Origin: Gnetum montanum
Lineage: Eukaryota; Streptophyta; Gnetopsida; Gnetales; Gnetaceae
Assembly (NCBI GenBank): GCA_015680685.1
Contig: MNCI01014215.1
Span: 42,454-106,453 of the forward strand
Length of the DNA stretch: 64,000 bases
Direction of reading: 5' to 3'
The notes beneath the pieces are model-generated. The model worked only from the letters and a program-made list of their open reading frames with translations, had not been told where the DNA came from and searched no databases. The translations under genes and the position numbers were made by a program. How positions within the stretch are numbered: the stretch's first letter is position 1; every line of letters begins with the position of its first letter. Below, piece by piece: positions 10,382-21,079 of this stretch.

Positions 10382-10831
10382 GATAGCGCTAAGGCCAATT
10401 CTAATTATCCTAGAAATTGTAGGGGTCTTGTGCTACGTGAATAGACCAGTGGCCCATGTTCCTCCTTCTCATACACATGTGGGAGATTAGGAAGTCTGGT
10501 TTAGGACAGGAGCATAGGAATTCCTACAATTCCTCCTCGAACATTTCAGCATGATCGTTTGGTCACACCTAGAGGAGGAAGTAGCAACCATCATAACAGA
10601 AACCCTATTTCCTGGGGCAAACCGACATATTCTGAGGTATTTGACAGATGGGAAAATCAGTAGCAGGCAGGGAGAAGGATCCCGCTAGTGCCCCAAAAAT
10701 TTGAGGCATTTGGTTTGGATCAGGGATATGCCTGAGTACAACTGCTATCATCTTTACAACACATTTTTTATTGCACTTCATATGGGAACATGCTTCCAAA
10801 ACCCACTAGGAACCATCTACAGTGTTGGTGG
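10382..10831 (+). pseudogene. NIF-like exon 2 of the antisense gene in B
   Basis: 450 nt between acceptor TAG and donor GTGAGT. The motif I position reads ILEIVGVLCY (Glu for the first Asp, Val for the second). The segment EFLQFLLEHFSMIVWSHL corresponds to the strand after motif I. PKNLRHLVWIRDMPEYN followed by NTFFIALHM aligns by eye with the plant NIF region that carries the DDSP motif, here AxHM. Three in-frame TAGs. Confidence 0.62.
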
Positions 10832-12039
10832 GTGAGTTTTGTAGCCATGTTTCGCTGCATTATGCGATGTTTGCTACACTAGGCAAATGTTAATGGTATG
10901 TTTTTGTTGCCAGGTTTTACATCAACATGGAAGGGCTTCATGGTGATATGGATGTGTTGACCATAGCATAGATGGCCCTGCAGGAGTTTTCTTCTACTGA
11001 GAACATGCGTGCAGGTGTGATAGGTTAATGTGGGGGTGAGTACCACACCTATCCAGACCAATATCCCAATCTCTACAACAGATGTAAGGAGCTTGGTTGG
11101 TTGGATGAGGGATGGGCACCCTTCAAACGGGTACCCTTCAAACCGATCGCCATGGAAGATGTCTTAGTCAATCTTCGGCCATTCCTGTTACCATACAAAC
11201 CTAGTAAGCTAATCAGTAGGTACAACATGCTCAAAGGGGTTGCCAAAGATTAAAAGGGGATCCCTATGAGAAGGTCAGGGTGGGGCCTGCTAAGGAGGTT
11301 ATTCCTATCTTCTGTGCTCGTGCTTTTCCCCAGCTACTTTCCAAAGGGAAGATCCTTGGGATTGAACAAGCCTAGTTAATGCATGAGGTAATGGAAGAGG
11401 GGGCTAGCTATAACTAGGCCAGGTTTCTGTGTAGAATCTTGCAAATAGAAATCATGGGGCTCCATAAGAAGTAGGAGTCCCATTTCAATGTGCATTATGC
11501 CTTTTACATAGCTTGTTTACAGCATTTCATGGAGTTCTTGGTAGTCCATGAGAATGGGGCCTGGGTAATACGGAATCGCAATCAGATTTCCAAGCCATGG
11601 ATCTACCAAGTTCTCTAAACCACTTGAGCCCAAGATCCCCCAGAAGCAATTGGAAAGTCATTCTCCATGACAACTAACGATTGGGTAGCCCACAACTTTT
11701 GTGGCCAAGACAACATAGGAGAGGCATCCCCTATTGCCGCTGGTATCATATCATAGGGGAAACATCTCATTGTCAAAATGGTGGCTAGTAAGCTGCAATG
11801 AAATAGGCCTCCTTCAGCTAAGAAAACCCTTCGCACGGAAGAAGAGGAGGGGCAGAGATTGTGGCTTAAATTACGTAGGATGCAAACCCCCATTGGTAAA
11901 TGATTTTCTTTATGCTACTTCCTTACCTACTTTGTTAACACCTGCTACGCTATGCTATGCTAGACAACGTAGCGTAGTGTAGCACCTACTTTAAGCTAAC
12001 CTACTTTGAACTAATGCAAACATGTTTTTTGGCTGCTAG

Positions 12040-12470
12040 AGGAAGAAGAGGAAGAAGAAGAAGGTGATGAAGAGGTGTCAGCCCCCAAGACGAGGATGAC
12101 AAATAAAGATGTGAAGGCCCTAGTCTCAGAGGAAAGGGCCCCGGTCAAGAAGGGAAGAGCTCCTATTGTTGAGGAAAGGGCTCTTGTTGTTATGGAAAAT
12201 TCTCTTGCCGACAAGGAGGACATTTCTGGAGATAAAGAGGAGTCTTCTATGGATGAAGAGGATGCTAGTGCTTTAAAAGGAAAGGTGCCAACAAATAAAG
12301 AAGAGGCCTGCACCAACCTGGAAGGGACTTTTGCTAGGGGTGTTGCCATCACTTTGAGTCAGAAGGAAGGGGAATTGTAACTAGATGCTAGTGATTTTAA
12401 CAATATATTCACCTTATCATAGTCCCTTTTGGTCATTGTTGACATGTTTAGTTATATGACAGATGTCATT
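12040..12470 (+). pseudogene. Acidic exon 5 of the antisense gene in B
   Basis: It opens with a Glu run and continues with mixed Glu/Lys repeats (VSEERAPVKKGRAPIVEERA, SGDKEESSMDEEDASALKG). Low-complexity charged segments of this type are usually disordered. C has a matching exon (48235-48531); D has lost it. The 3' end is not certain because the donor is not clear. Confidence 0.55.
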
Positions 12471-12700
12471 ATTAATTTTGTAGGACCCCCTTTGATTCGT
12501 GTGGTACCATGGGCCGAGACCCTTGACAAGTTCATGTTTATGCAGGAGGTCATCGATGACATGATCAACCGCCTCAGACAGGTCGACCTTGAAGTGGGTA
12601 AGTAGCTATGTTAGATGCTTTTGTGTTGCTATGCTAGATGCCTTGAGCTTGCTAACCTTGCTACGTTAATGTGATTGATGTGCTCCTTATGTGGTCATAG

Positions 12701-13521
12701 CCTCTCGACTCAAATGGGACCCGACACGACCTTTGCAAGTTGTTTCCCTACCTACATTCCCACCTGAAGTGACTGAGGTGCCTCATCGCGCATATGACGA
12801 GGCTCAAAAATGCACTTTGCACTCCACACGCTCCTTATGGGAGTGTAGGCACATCAATGAAGACATGTGGAAATGGGTCCAGAAGGTTGAGGAAGAGAAG
12901 GCTAACATAAGCACCGAGATGGGAGACCTCAAATCGAGGAATGAATTCCTCATAGCCCACGATACTAATGACAACAATTGGTGCATGGCTGTGATAGATT
13001 ATGCTAGATACTGGATAGTCATGTGACTGAACAATGAAACCATCCAAGAAATAATAGAATAATAAATGCAAATGGACTTGTTGGCCTAGAAGAGTCAAGA
13101 TTGGAAAGATTACAATGCCAGGGTTTATGAATGGGGGTAGTCCTAGAAGAACCATAAGCACATGTATAAACTAGAATGTGCCACCTATTGTAAGCTATAC
13201 AGGGATGCTTCTATGGAGGCGTTTACCTATAAAGCATTCATAAATGCCATTGGTGCTTCTAAGGCCTATAACAAGTTCAAGGAGCAGGTAAGGGTCATGG
13301 AATCTCCTAAACAGGAAGTGGACCTTCCCATAGGTGAGACTGCTATCGCCTCTTTTTCTCCAGGGCTACCAAGATGGATGGTGATTGAGAAGGAGAAAGC
13401 TGCTGCAGACACTGAACCAAGCAATAGGCTTTGGGTGAATATCATGGAAGAGGAGGCCTGGCACCACCTCGGGCTTGGTTTAGATGAAATAACTTTCGAG
13501 ATAGATCCAAGGCCATCTTAG
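12701..13521 (+). pseudogene. Exon 7 of the antisense gene in B
   Basis: 821 nt from acceptor GGTCATAG to donor GTCAGT. It starts ASRLKWDP, then VTEVPHRAYDEA, a Cys-bearing SLWECRHINEDMWKWVQ, and a heptad-like run rich in Glu and Lys that suggests a coiled coil. The second half has ATYCKLYRDA and LPRWMVIEKEKAA. The same order is found in C (47132-47926), D (32283-33103), F (about 61000-61560) and A (from 320). B has several stops in the middle. Confidence 0.65.
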
Positions 13522-13904
13522 GTCAGTCACTTTCTACTATTTTAATGCTTGTGTTCTATTGTAGCTTGTATGTGTTTCCCTAGCTGACTACCTCATTTTT
13601 AAAATGTAGGTTCTAGATGAGGGCAGAGGGCCTGCAGAGGATAGGAATGAAGGGGTGGTAGAGGAAAACGTAGAGGAAGGTGATGTAGAAGGGGATGATG
13701 TAGAAACAAATGATGGTGAAGAAGACAAACCATGAAAGCATGGGATTTTTTGAAATTTTGAAATTTTGTAGAATTTTTGCAGACATTGTTTAAGAGAAAA
13801 AAATTTTGAAAGAAAAGAAAGAATTTTTGGAAAGAAATTGGTTCTACACTAACTTATGCATTGTCTATGTGCTAAATTTTATGTTAACATTTCATTCCTT
13901 TGTT

Positions 13905-14035
13905 TTAGTTTTAGGCCATTTCGGGCCATCGCTAGTTTTAGGCCATTTCAGGCTGTAGCTAGTTTGAGGCCATTTCGGGCCATAGCGTAGCATAGTTTTG
14001 GGCCATTTCGGGGGCCATTTCATGTTAAAGGGATA
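13905..14035 (-). repeat. Junction repeats between protease and antisense gene of B
   Basis: On the minus strand about four units of GGCCCGAAATGGCCTAAAACTAGC. The sense orientation relative to the element is the same as in C (25225-25360) and D (31806-31940). A 13740-13850 AT-rich stretch next to it holds no gene. Confidence 0.75.
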
Positions 14036-14139
14036 ATACGCTAATGATTCGGAGGATGGCTAACTAGTAACTAGCGTAGATGGATGGATGCAAAGCAAAA
14101 GGGTGGTGAATGTACAAAGGATGGAAACTGGGCAGGAAG

Positions 14140-15062
14140 TAATGAGATTGCTACACTATGCATATTTTCTTCTTGATCCAACATGGGTTGAGCGAGACAT
14201 AAGGCTGAGGAATTTTGCCAGGGCCTTCATCTACACCATTGTCCTCTACTTGGAAGGGCAACTTAGCCCACACATTTTCATTTTGGAAAGTGGCTTGCTG
14301 AGCCGATTCTTTTGCTATATGGATAGTGTGTGTAGAGACAGGCATTTCATTCTCAAAGGTTATGACCTTTGAGCCCTGTTCCATGTCTACGTTATTGATA
14401 CCTTGTGTCGCTACCTCATCACCATGGATCATCACCTCCCTACCTACGTAGGGCAGATGGATCTCCTGGTGTATTGGTGAGGAGATAGCCCTAAGCTATG
14501 CTAACCATGATCTCCCCAAGATCAGGTTAAACCTGGGCATCTCTTCAACCACGATGAACGTTGCGTTCATGGGGAACTGATCCCCCACTACAAAGTCAAT
14601 ATGGATTACGCCCTTCACCATGACCCATGCCTCATTAAATAACTTTAGGCATGACGTCGTTGTGGGCTTGATCTGGTCAACCAAGCCTAGCTTATCCACA
14701 ATAGGGAAGGGGATGACATTCGTGGCAGCTCCATCATCAATGTGTACCCTTCGGATCCTATGTTGGCTGACCTAAATTGTGATGAATAGGCATGTTGTAG
14801 TAACCTAACCCCTTTTAGGATCTTTCCTAATGGAGTCTTCATAGAAAGTTAGTTGGGACAGCTTTGGCTCTGCAGGCGTAGAGGAAAGCATGACCGAGTG
14901 GATCGCTTCCTCTTCTGCTGGCATGTCTTCGTCGACCAAAATCACTGTCAACATGTGGATCAAAGCCTTACGGTGTGGGACAAATTTCATGATTAGGTCA
15001 TACAAGATCAATGTAGTGTTCTTTTGTTTTAGAGCTTGCTTCACCTGAGTGAGAGCATCCAA
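14140..15062 (-). pseudogene. Protease region of element B
   Basis: It opens with a segment on TQVKQALKQKNTTLILYDLI, then the retropepsin core with HIDDGAATNVIP around 14715-14745. This is followed by the frame at 14496-14699: DKLGLVDQIKPTTTSCLKLF, FIVVEEMPRFNLILGRSWLA, where ILGRSW is the flap-side GR motif of retropepsins. DGA replaces the usual D(S/T)G. The tail to 14151 matches those of C and D. A stop lies near 14776. B keeps Gln where C and D share a TAG after NNxxME. Confidence 0.8.
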
Positions 15063-15068
15063 GAGGTC

Positions 15069-16000
15069 CTAGCTACCCTTGTTTATTGCCCTTCTCCTTT
15101 TATATTTGTCCCAGGAGACAGATTTCTCTAGGAGGGGCAGTTTTAGATCTAGGTTCAGACCCTTTTTGACTAGGTAGTGTAGATTATGTGGTTGTAGCAA
15201 CGTACCTATTTGGTGATGAGGGTGTAGACACAGGGGGTGAAGATGTAGGCTTGGAAATACCCGGGATGGTACTTCCCCTCGATGTCTCGCTTGTGAAATG
15301 CACTTCTTATTTTTTAGGATAAGAAGGTTGTGAGATATTTTATGTGGGATAGGGGCTATTGAAGGAGTTGGGTCCCTAATGAAAAATGGAGCTAATGGTG
15401 TTAATGGGCGGGATGGCATGGTTTCACTGATAGGTGTTGTGTATGCAGATTCCCAGGGAGGGGCCCTCAGGACAAATGGTTGTTGTAGACTTTGATCAAC
15501 CACTAGTGGTGCTGGTGTGCTACACTGAGGTACATGGACTACAAATGGCTATTGTGGCGGTCTAGGATTACTGTCAATGATGATGTTGATGACATAATTG
15601 ATGTTGTTGGCATTGAGGGGGTCAGTGTAAACATGCAGAGATTGATTTTCAAGATTGATCAATCATCCTTTGGATGTCATCCTTTAATGCCAGATAGTAA
15701 TCTATGTTGTGACCACATTGTTGGTGGTAGTTACAAAAATGCTCAGAGCTACATTTATCTTCATGTTCTTGGGCATCCAAGGGTAGATTCACCTGCAAGT
15801 TTTCACAGAAAAAGTTATAATGCTCATATTACTAGGCTAAGCCCTCAAGTCCCCAGTTTTGGATCCTGAGGAATCGACGTAGTTCCTGCATCACGCTGAG
15901 TGGTTGTTCAGAACTTGTGGTGCCTTGAATTGTGAAGGGAACCTCAGTGCTAAAGGTGTTAGCAATGGTTCTTGGGGAAGTCATTTTGAAAAAGCTAAAT
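15069..16000 (-). pseudogene. gag of element B, core deleted
   Basis: It starts with an ATG near 16000 (MTSPRTIANTF) that matches the gag start of D and C. After about 50 codons (to 15832) the main gag core is missing. The zinc-finger-like motif FCNYHQQCGHNIDYYLALKD (15670-15750; spacing C-x2-H-x4-H-x4-Y) follows, then a Pro/Thr-rich stretch (15069-15503). The deletion removes the capsid core, so B cannot make particles alone. Confidence 0.78.
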
Positions 16001-16369
16001 GGTTTTGTGAATGAGAAAAACAAGGAAATTGAAAAGTAATCATAAGGCTTTATGTCTTGCCAGATTCTGAAAGAATCGTCAGAGTAGCCGATTTGTACCA
16101 CATGATGCGTAAACAATTGAAAAAGGGTGTTAACTTTATGCTAGTGCATGAAAAGGTATAGAACGCGTGCAAGACTACCGTAAAAACAAGTGAGTCAACT
16201 GGTGATCGGAGGCTTTATGTTCTGCAGGATCCCAGAGGAACCTTCGAAGAAACCAATCCGCACCGCACAATGCGTAAACAACCACAAATGAGTTTCAAGT
16301 TTATGCTAATGCGTATCAGGGTGTAGAATGCTTACAGGACTATTGTAAAACATGGAAAGGGCACATAAG

Positions 16370-16393
16370 GCCCTCCTTTTAGTGCCAGAAAAC
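16370..16393 (-). promoter_or_regulatory. Primer-binding site of element B
   Basis: Minus strand: GTTTTC then TGGCACTAAAAGGAGGGCC, immediately after the LTR end. C and D have TGGCACTAGAAAGAGGGCC and TGGCGCTAGATGGAGGCC at the same place. The initial TGG fits the CCA end of a tRNA; I could not identify the tRNA. Confidence 0.65.
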
Positions 16394-18141
16394 TGTAGTA
16401 ATCGAAAACGTCGGTGATTAGAAAACACTGAGAGATCGTTGGTCATGATAGTCTTAACCCTGGATCCATGTGAGGACCATGCTAGATAAAATAGAGGTGG
16501 GGCACCCTAAATGGTTTGGTCAATTAGACAAGGACTTAGTCGGTGTTACTATAACCTTTTGCAAATGTATGATTTGAAAGCAAGACTTATAGCATAAAAA
16601 TGGTAATCTTTAAATGCAAAAGGGGGGAAATGATGTAGAATGCAATGACAAGCAGAAAAGCAAAGTAAAATGCAGTTAGAAAAATGCACCGCTTCAAAAT
16701 TATGACTTCCATCTGTCAAGGTGGATACAATCAGTTGCATGACGCTCAGAAGTGTAGAGATCCCAAAAGTATCTAAGACGTTCAGATCAAGACAATTGTA
16801 TGCTTGAATGTGGACTCGAGAGTTAACAATGCAAAATGCTACAAAGATAGTGGAAAAGAGCAAAGAAGAATTCCAAATGGGAGTGCTAACTTTTCACAAT
16901 GCCAAACAAAATGTTTATAATGCTCAAGATTACCAATTTGCCAATTTGCAAAAATGCTAACTTGCCAAATTGCAAATTTTTCAAATATTTTTTTTTGCTT
17001 GCCAGCTAGCCAACTCACTAACCCATCAACACCTTGACAATTTCTCATCAGGGTATTTATAGGACCACGAGCATGAGAAATATGTGTTTTGGATGCCACA
17101 TGTCCTAGGCCCGTGTTGACATGTCTATGCTGCATGGACATGCAAGGCTGATTGATGAGCCTGCCATGTTGTAATTACATTGTCAAAACTTGGAGATGTG
17201 AGCCAACGACACAAACAGGTGAAGTGCATTGATGTAGCATAGTTACCCACTATGTTGTGCTATGCTTTGTAGCATAACATGTGGGTGTAGCGTATCAGCT
17301 TACTATGCCATGCTATGCTTTAGAACATAGCATGTTGGCATAGTGTACCATCTTGCTACGTTGTGCTATGCTATGTAGCGTAGCATAGTGTAGCCACCAG
17401 TTTGAGGCAGAAACTTGCATCAAGGCCTATTGCATGCTAGAAGCCTTTGAGGTGCTTTGACTGATTTTTCATATTTGCTATGCTATGCTACCCTATGTAT
17501 TGTAGCATAGTGTAGCAGCTGGTCTTAATTGCAGGAATAGTAACAATTCATAACCTTTGTTTTTTGCAATGTGAAACTTGCAAAATTATTGATCTTGCAC
17601 TTTGAGATTCCTTTTGTCATTTCCCACAGAGTTGCTATGCTATGTAGCATAGCATAGCGTAGTGGCCAACATGACTTTCTTTTTGCTAAATTTTCCACTT
17701 TCTGGTGGTAGGAGTCATTGCTGAAGGACTTGGAGTCGGGCAAGGGAACTAACTATCTGGATTTTGCTACGCTGTGCTATGCTGCGTAGTGTAGCATAGC
17801 GTAGCACTTCATTCTGCAACCATCTTCTGAATCCTATTACGATACATAGCGTATTGTAGCATAGAAAACTTCTTGAATAGAAAACTTGTTGAACTATTTT
17901 GCACATTCTAAGCACCGCCGACGATTCCATGCATCATTTCTAGGTAGGCTATTGGTTGGATGAACTACTCAGGTGGGTAGTCTGGAGGATCCATTGAACC
18001 TCTCGACACCGGGAGTAGAAAACTTTCTGAACTAGACAATTTGAACACCAGAGCACCCATCTCTTGATGAACTACCATGACACTTCATGAATTTCAAGGA
18101 CCTAGTGAAGCAATAATGCCTTGCAAATTTATGGTGTTTCA
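16394..18141 (-). repeat. 5' LTR of element B
   Basis: 1,748 bp. On the minus strand it starts TGAAACACCATAAATTT (18141) and ends GATTACTACA (16394). Its TATA box (CTATAAATACCCTG on the minus strand) is at 17052-17063. Five or six palindromic blocks with the GCTACGCTATGC...GCATAGCGTAGC form lie near 17225-17300, 17340-17395, 17480-17520, 17630-17665, 17765-17805 and 17840-17865. Cassettes between them differ from those of C and D. The flank right of it is TGGCC (18142). Confidence 0.88.
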
Positions 18142-18626
18142 TGGCCAAAACCAACAATGATCCAACAATGGATGTATCATGGGAAGAGCTCCCCTTCAGT
18201 GTGCTTAGCAAGGAAAATTGAGAGTACAATATTGTGTAATGAAGACCATACACCTTTCCTAATCTTTCAAAGATTAGGAGATAGTTTCATGATTGATGTA
18301 TGTTTCCTACTCACTTGCCCTTATGAAAATAACCATGTATCCTTTTCTTTCTATTTTCCTAGCCTAGTTTAACCTTTATTTTCATGAGTCATTTGTTTTA
18401 CCATATCTTGCCTTGTTTTAGCATGTAGTTTATAGTTTATTCTTATTCATAGTTTACCTTTTTTATGCTTTACCTTTCCTAAAACATAAAAAGTCCATAA
18501 AAATTTTAAAACATAAAAAATTCAGTAAAATTTTTCATGACCTATTAAGGCCTAAAACTGGAAAAATTGTGGCCTACCAAGGCCTTAACCTAGTAATAAA
18601 TTTATAATCTATTTCTTGTTTATCTT
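18142..18626 (+). mobile_element. Element F, left piece: protease tail and junction repeats
   Basis: The first bases can be aligned with the protease tail of C and D (LAKTNNDP against LAKNTDSD, then a WEELPF-like segment). They are followed by AT-rich sequence and two units of GGCCTACCAAGGCCTTAACC (18540-18600). Element B joins on the left and element C on the right. With 60123 onwards it forms one older element, interrupted by C. Confidence 0.65.
18622..18626. other. Target-site duplication of element C, left copy (ATCTT)
   Basis: ATCTT directly precedes the TGAAACACC of the 5' LTR; the same five bases follow the 3' LTR at 60123-60127. Confidence 0.92.
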
Positions 18627-20699
18627 TGAAACACCATAAATTTTATGACTCTAATGATTCAGCATAGTCCTAGAATTTGGGCAAAGATCTCTACAAGCAT
18701 GATGACACGATGGACCATGTAGATGACATGGCACCATGAAAGTCCTAATGCCTACCAAGCCACTTTCGAGCTTGCCTGCCACCCTCTGCAGCACAGTCAA
18801 CATAGCACCTAGCCACATGGCTAGTTTGCATAAAAGAGGCACCAAAGGTAGATCATATAGTCTAGTAAATTTTCTATCACTTGGGTTGATAGGCTTGCTA
18901 CACCCTCTAGCTTGCCCAGCCTAACACTTGACTAGGTTGATGGTCAACCTAGTGACCATGCTAGGAGTCGTTGAAAGTGTTCAGGATGAGCGAAACAGTT
19001 TGGCAAGTATTCAAACTATGAGACTTGCTATGCTACACTACGCAGCATAGCACAGTGTAGCAACTAATGTGACATGAATTCCTATCTAATCTGCAATGCT
19101 TTGTTAAGAAACTTTTCTTTGGGCCCGAGGGCGAAGTGGGATAGGTAGTCTTGGAGGTTGGACTGTGGCCAAGTGCAATTCCTTTGTTGGAACCACTTGC
19201 TAGAGGACCTTCATGTGTTCTGTCCCTGCTACACTATGCTATGCTGCATAGCGTAGCACAATGTAGCACCCTGTGTTGCTTGGATTCTGACTTATTTTGC
19301 AAACATTTTATCACGGGATGATGATCATGTCTTGGCATGATGGAAAAATAAGCATGCTTGATGGGTAAGGCAGGGGAAAATATCTTCACTTTGGCAAAAT
19401 CAGTCTATGCGGAAGCATTGCCTCAGTAGAACCCCACTACACTATGCTATGCTACATAGCATAGCACAGTGTAGCAAGGACACAAAGCACCAAAGCATCT
19501 CAAGGATAAACATAGTAGGTCCCAGGACCCTTCAACATGGAAGACAGGGTTGTCAATTGTAAATGTTGCTTGCCTAACTAGGCCTCAAATAGGTATTCTC
19601 GGCTTTTAGGCAAGATTTCTTTCAAGACTAGCGACTACGCTACACAACATAGCATGCGTGTGTTTACGCTATGCCAATACATTAGGCAACATAAATGGCA
19701 TAACACTTGTTTGAAAGCATCAGGACATCTTTGGTTAGCTCCAGAACATGTAGGCAATGGTCACTCCCATCTTAGCATTTCTTCAATGGAGAAAATCAGC
19801 AAGTTTGCTTTATTTTGCACTTTCTAACTATCCCCAAACTTATTCCTATGCTTGACCCCGCTCACAAGAGTAGGGAAGACGTAGTCTTGGAGCACAGGCT
19901 CCACTTTGCATTCACTACTGGCATTCCTTGTAACAAACATGGTAGTTCACTGGATTCTGGCACATGCAGATTGAACAGTATGATCATAGTATAATAGCAT
20001 AGCATGTTAGCATAACACTGCAACCCAGCATTACACAGTAGCATAGCACAATCACGTTTTCACCCTGTGGGATCCAGGACACATGGCATCCAAACCACAT
20101 TTCTCTCCTACATTTGACTCTATAAATACCCTGATGAAAGACATTAAAAGGGTTCACTTTTGGGCATTGTTGGCTTTGAGAATCACCTTTTTGAAAGATG
20201 GCTCCAAAGATTGGCATTTGGCATTTTGGCTCTTTGGCGATTAGCTGTGGTAAAGAGACTAGCAAGTAGAAGGTTCCTATTAGCAACCTGTTGATAGCAT
20301 TTCAAGGGGTTGTGACCATACTACTTCATTGTAAGTTGTGACTATCCACATTGCACATTAGTTGTACACCTTCAACTAAAAAAAGATCAGATTCCCTGAT
20401 CTTGGGACGGTGCACTTCCTTACTCAAGCCTATTTCCTTTCATTTTGCTAGTATCATATTTTGCATTATTCTCAATCAGTTTATGTTTTTCACTTATCAT
20501 TTAATTCATACATAACATCTTTAAAAAAAATGTTTACAAAAGGTTATTGTACATTGATTAAGTCCCTTCCTGATCGACCAAACCGTTCACGGCACCCTAC
20601 TTTCGTTTACTCTAGCATGGTCCTCTCACGGATCCAGGGTTAGGTTGTATGCCCAATGACCTCTCAGTGTTCTAGCCACTAACATTTTTGGTCACTACA
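18627..20699 (+). repeat. 5' LTR of element C, with inverted cassettes
   Basis: 2,073 bp, TGAAACACC to GGTCACTACA. TATA box CTCTATAAATACC at 20119. Palindromic blocks lie near 19022-19064, 19228-19270, 19436-19480 and 19624-19660. The blocks between the first and third palindromes (19065-19435) are the reverse complement of 58501-58862 in the 3' LTR, and the cassette 58321-58462 of the 3' LTR is absent here. The LTRs of D have the 3' LTR orientation, so this LTR is the rearranged one. Confidence 0.92.
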
Positions 20700-20730
20700 G
20701 TTTTTGGCACTAGAAAGAGGGCCCTTTGTG
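20700..20730 (+). promoter_or_regulatory. Primer-binding site of element C
   Basis: GTTTT then TGGCACTAGAAAGAGGGCC, starting five bases after the LTR. It is followed by GGGCCCTTTGTGCCC, which could fold on itself. The tRNA was not identified. Confidence 0.7.
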
Positions 20731-21079
20731 CCCTTTCTTCATATCACGGGTAGTCCTGCATGCTTTCTGTACCCCGTCACCTACTAGCGTAGACGTGATG
20801 CCCTCGTGGTTGTCTATGCACCATGTGGTGTAGACTAGTTGCAAACACAGTTCCTTTGGAACCCGGTAGGGTGAAAGCCTCCAATTGCTTACTATACCAC
20901 ATTTATTGGTTGACTACGCTACACTACCTACATCTAGTGTGGCATAGAGAATCTCTCAGCATAGTAGTCCTGCTTAGCATAGTAGGCATAGCAATGAAGG
21001 AAGCTAGCTTCCAACACTTCCCAACGTACCCAGTTTCAACCTCTCTCTCTTCTATAGTTTCCATTTTATAGCAGAAAAT

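Larger units (their letters stand above)
10260..13735 (+). pseudogene. Antisense multi-exon gene of element B
   Basis: Exons (plus strand): the end of exon 1 near 10260-10290, damaged by A; 2, 10382-10831 (450 nt; acceptor TGTGTAG, donor GTGAGT), NIF-like, with LIILEIVGVLCY and YNTFFIALHMGTCFQNP; 3, 10914-11203, donor GTAAGC; 4, about 11220-11900, lacking its first half; 5, 12040 to about 12470, starting with an acidic EEEEEEEGDEE-like run; 6, 12484-12597, donor GTAAGT; 7, 12701-13521 (821 nt, the same as D), coiled-coil-like; 8, 13610-13735, a strongly acidic tail ending EEDKP and TGA. Several stops (exons 2, 3 and 4) show it is not functional now. Exons 2 and 7 have exactly the lengths found in C and D, which supports the exon model. 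Confidence 0.78.
10251..18141 (-). mobile_element. Element B: Tat-like retrotransposon on the minus strand, cut by element A
   Basis: Read on the minus strand: 5' LTR (18141-16394), primer site, gag start (about 16000), zinc-finger end of gag, protease (to about 14150), junction repeats, then the antisense gene, which therefore runs on the plus strand (10260-13735). Pol and the 3' LTR should lie left of the window beyond element A. Gag has lost its core between the N terminus and the zinc finger. The 5' LTR abuts the protease tail of element F, so B inserted into F. Confidence 0.85.

Noticed and set aside
18121-18372. An 83-codon frame across the B/F boundary
   Set aside because: It starts in the LTR of B and continues into the protease tail of F. 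The junction frame is accidental.
19022-19480. LTR palindromes as MITE or foldback insertions
   Set aside because: They sit at the same places in several LTRs, have no target duplications of their own, and the motif recurs in the antisense intron. They look like part of the element.
19022-19660. Regularly spaced palindromes taken as a CRISPR-like array
   Set aside because: Spacing is 150-210 bp, the repeats vary, the spacers are shared between LTRs, and this is plant nuclear DNA.
20700-20730. Naming the primer tRNA
   Set aside because: The TGG start is clear, but B, C and D differ in the following bases and I cannot match a specific tRNA from memory with confidence.
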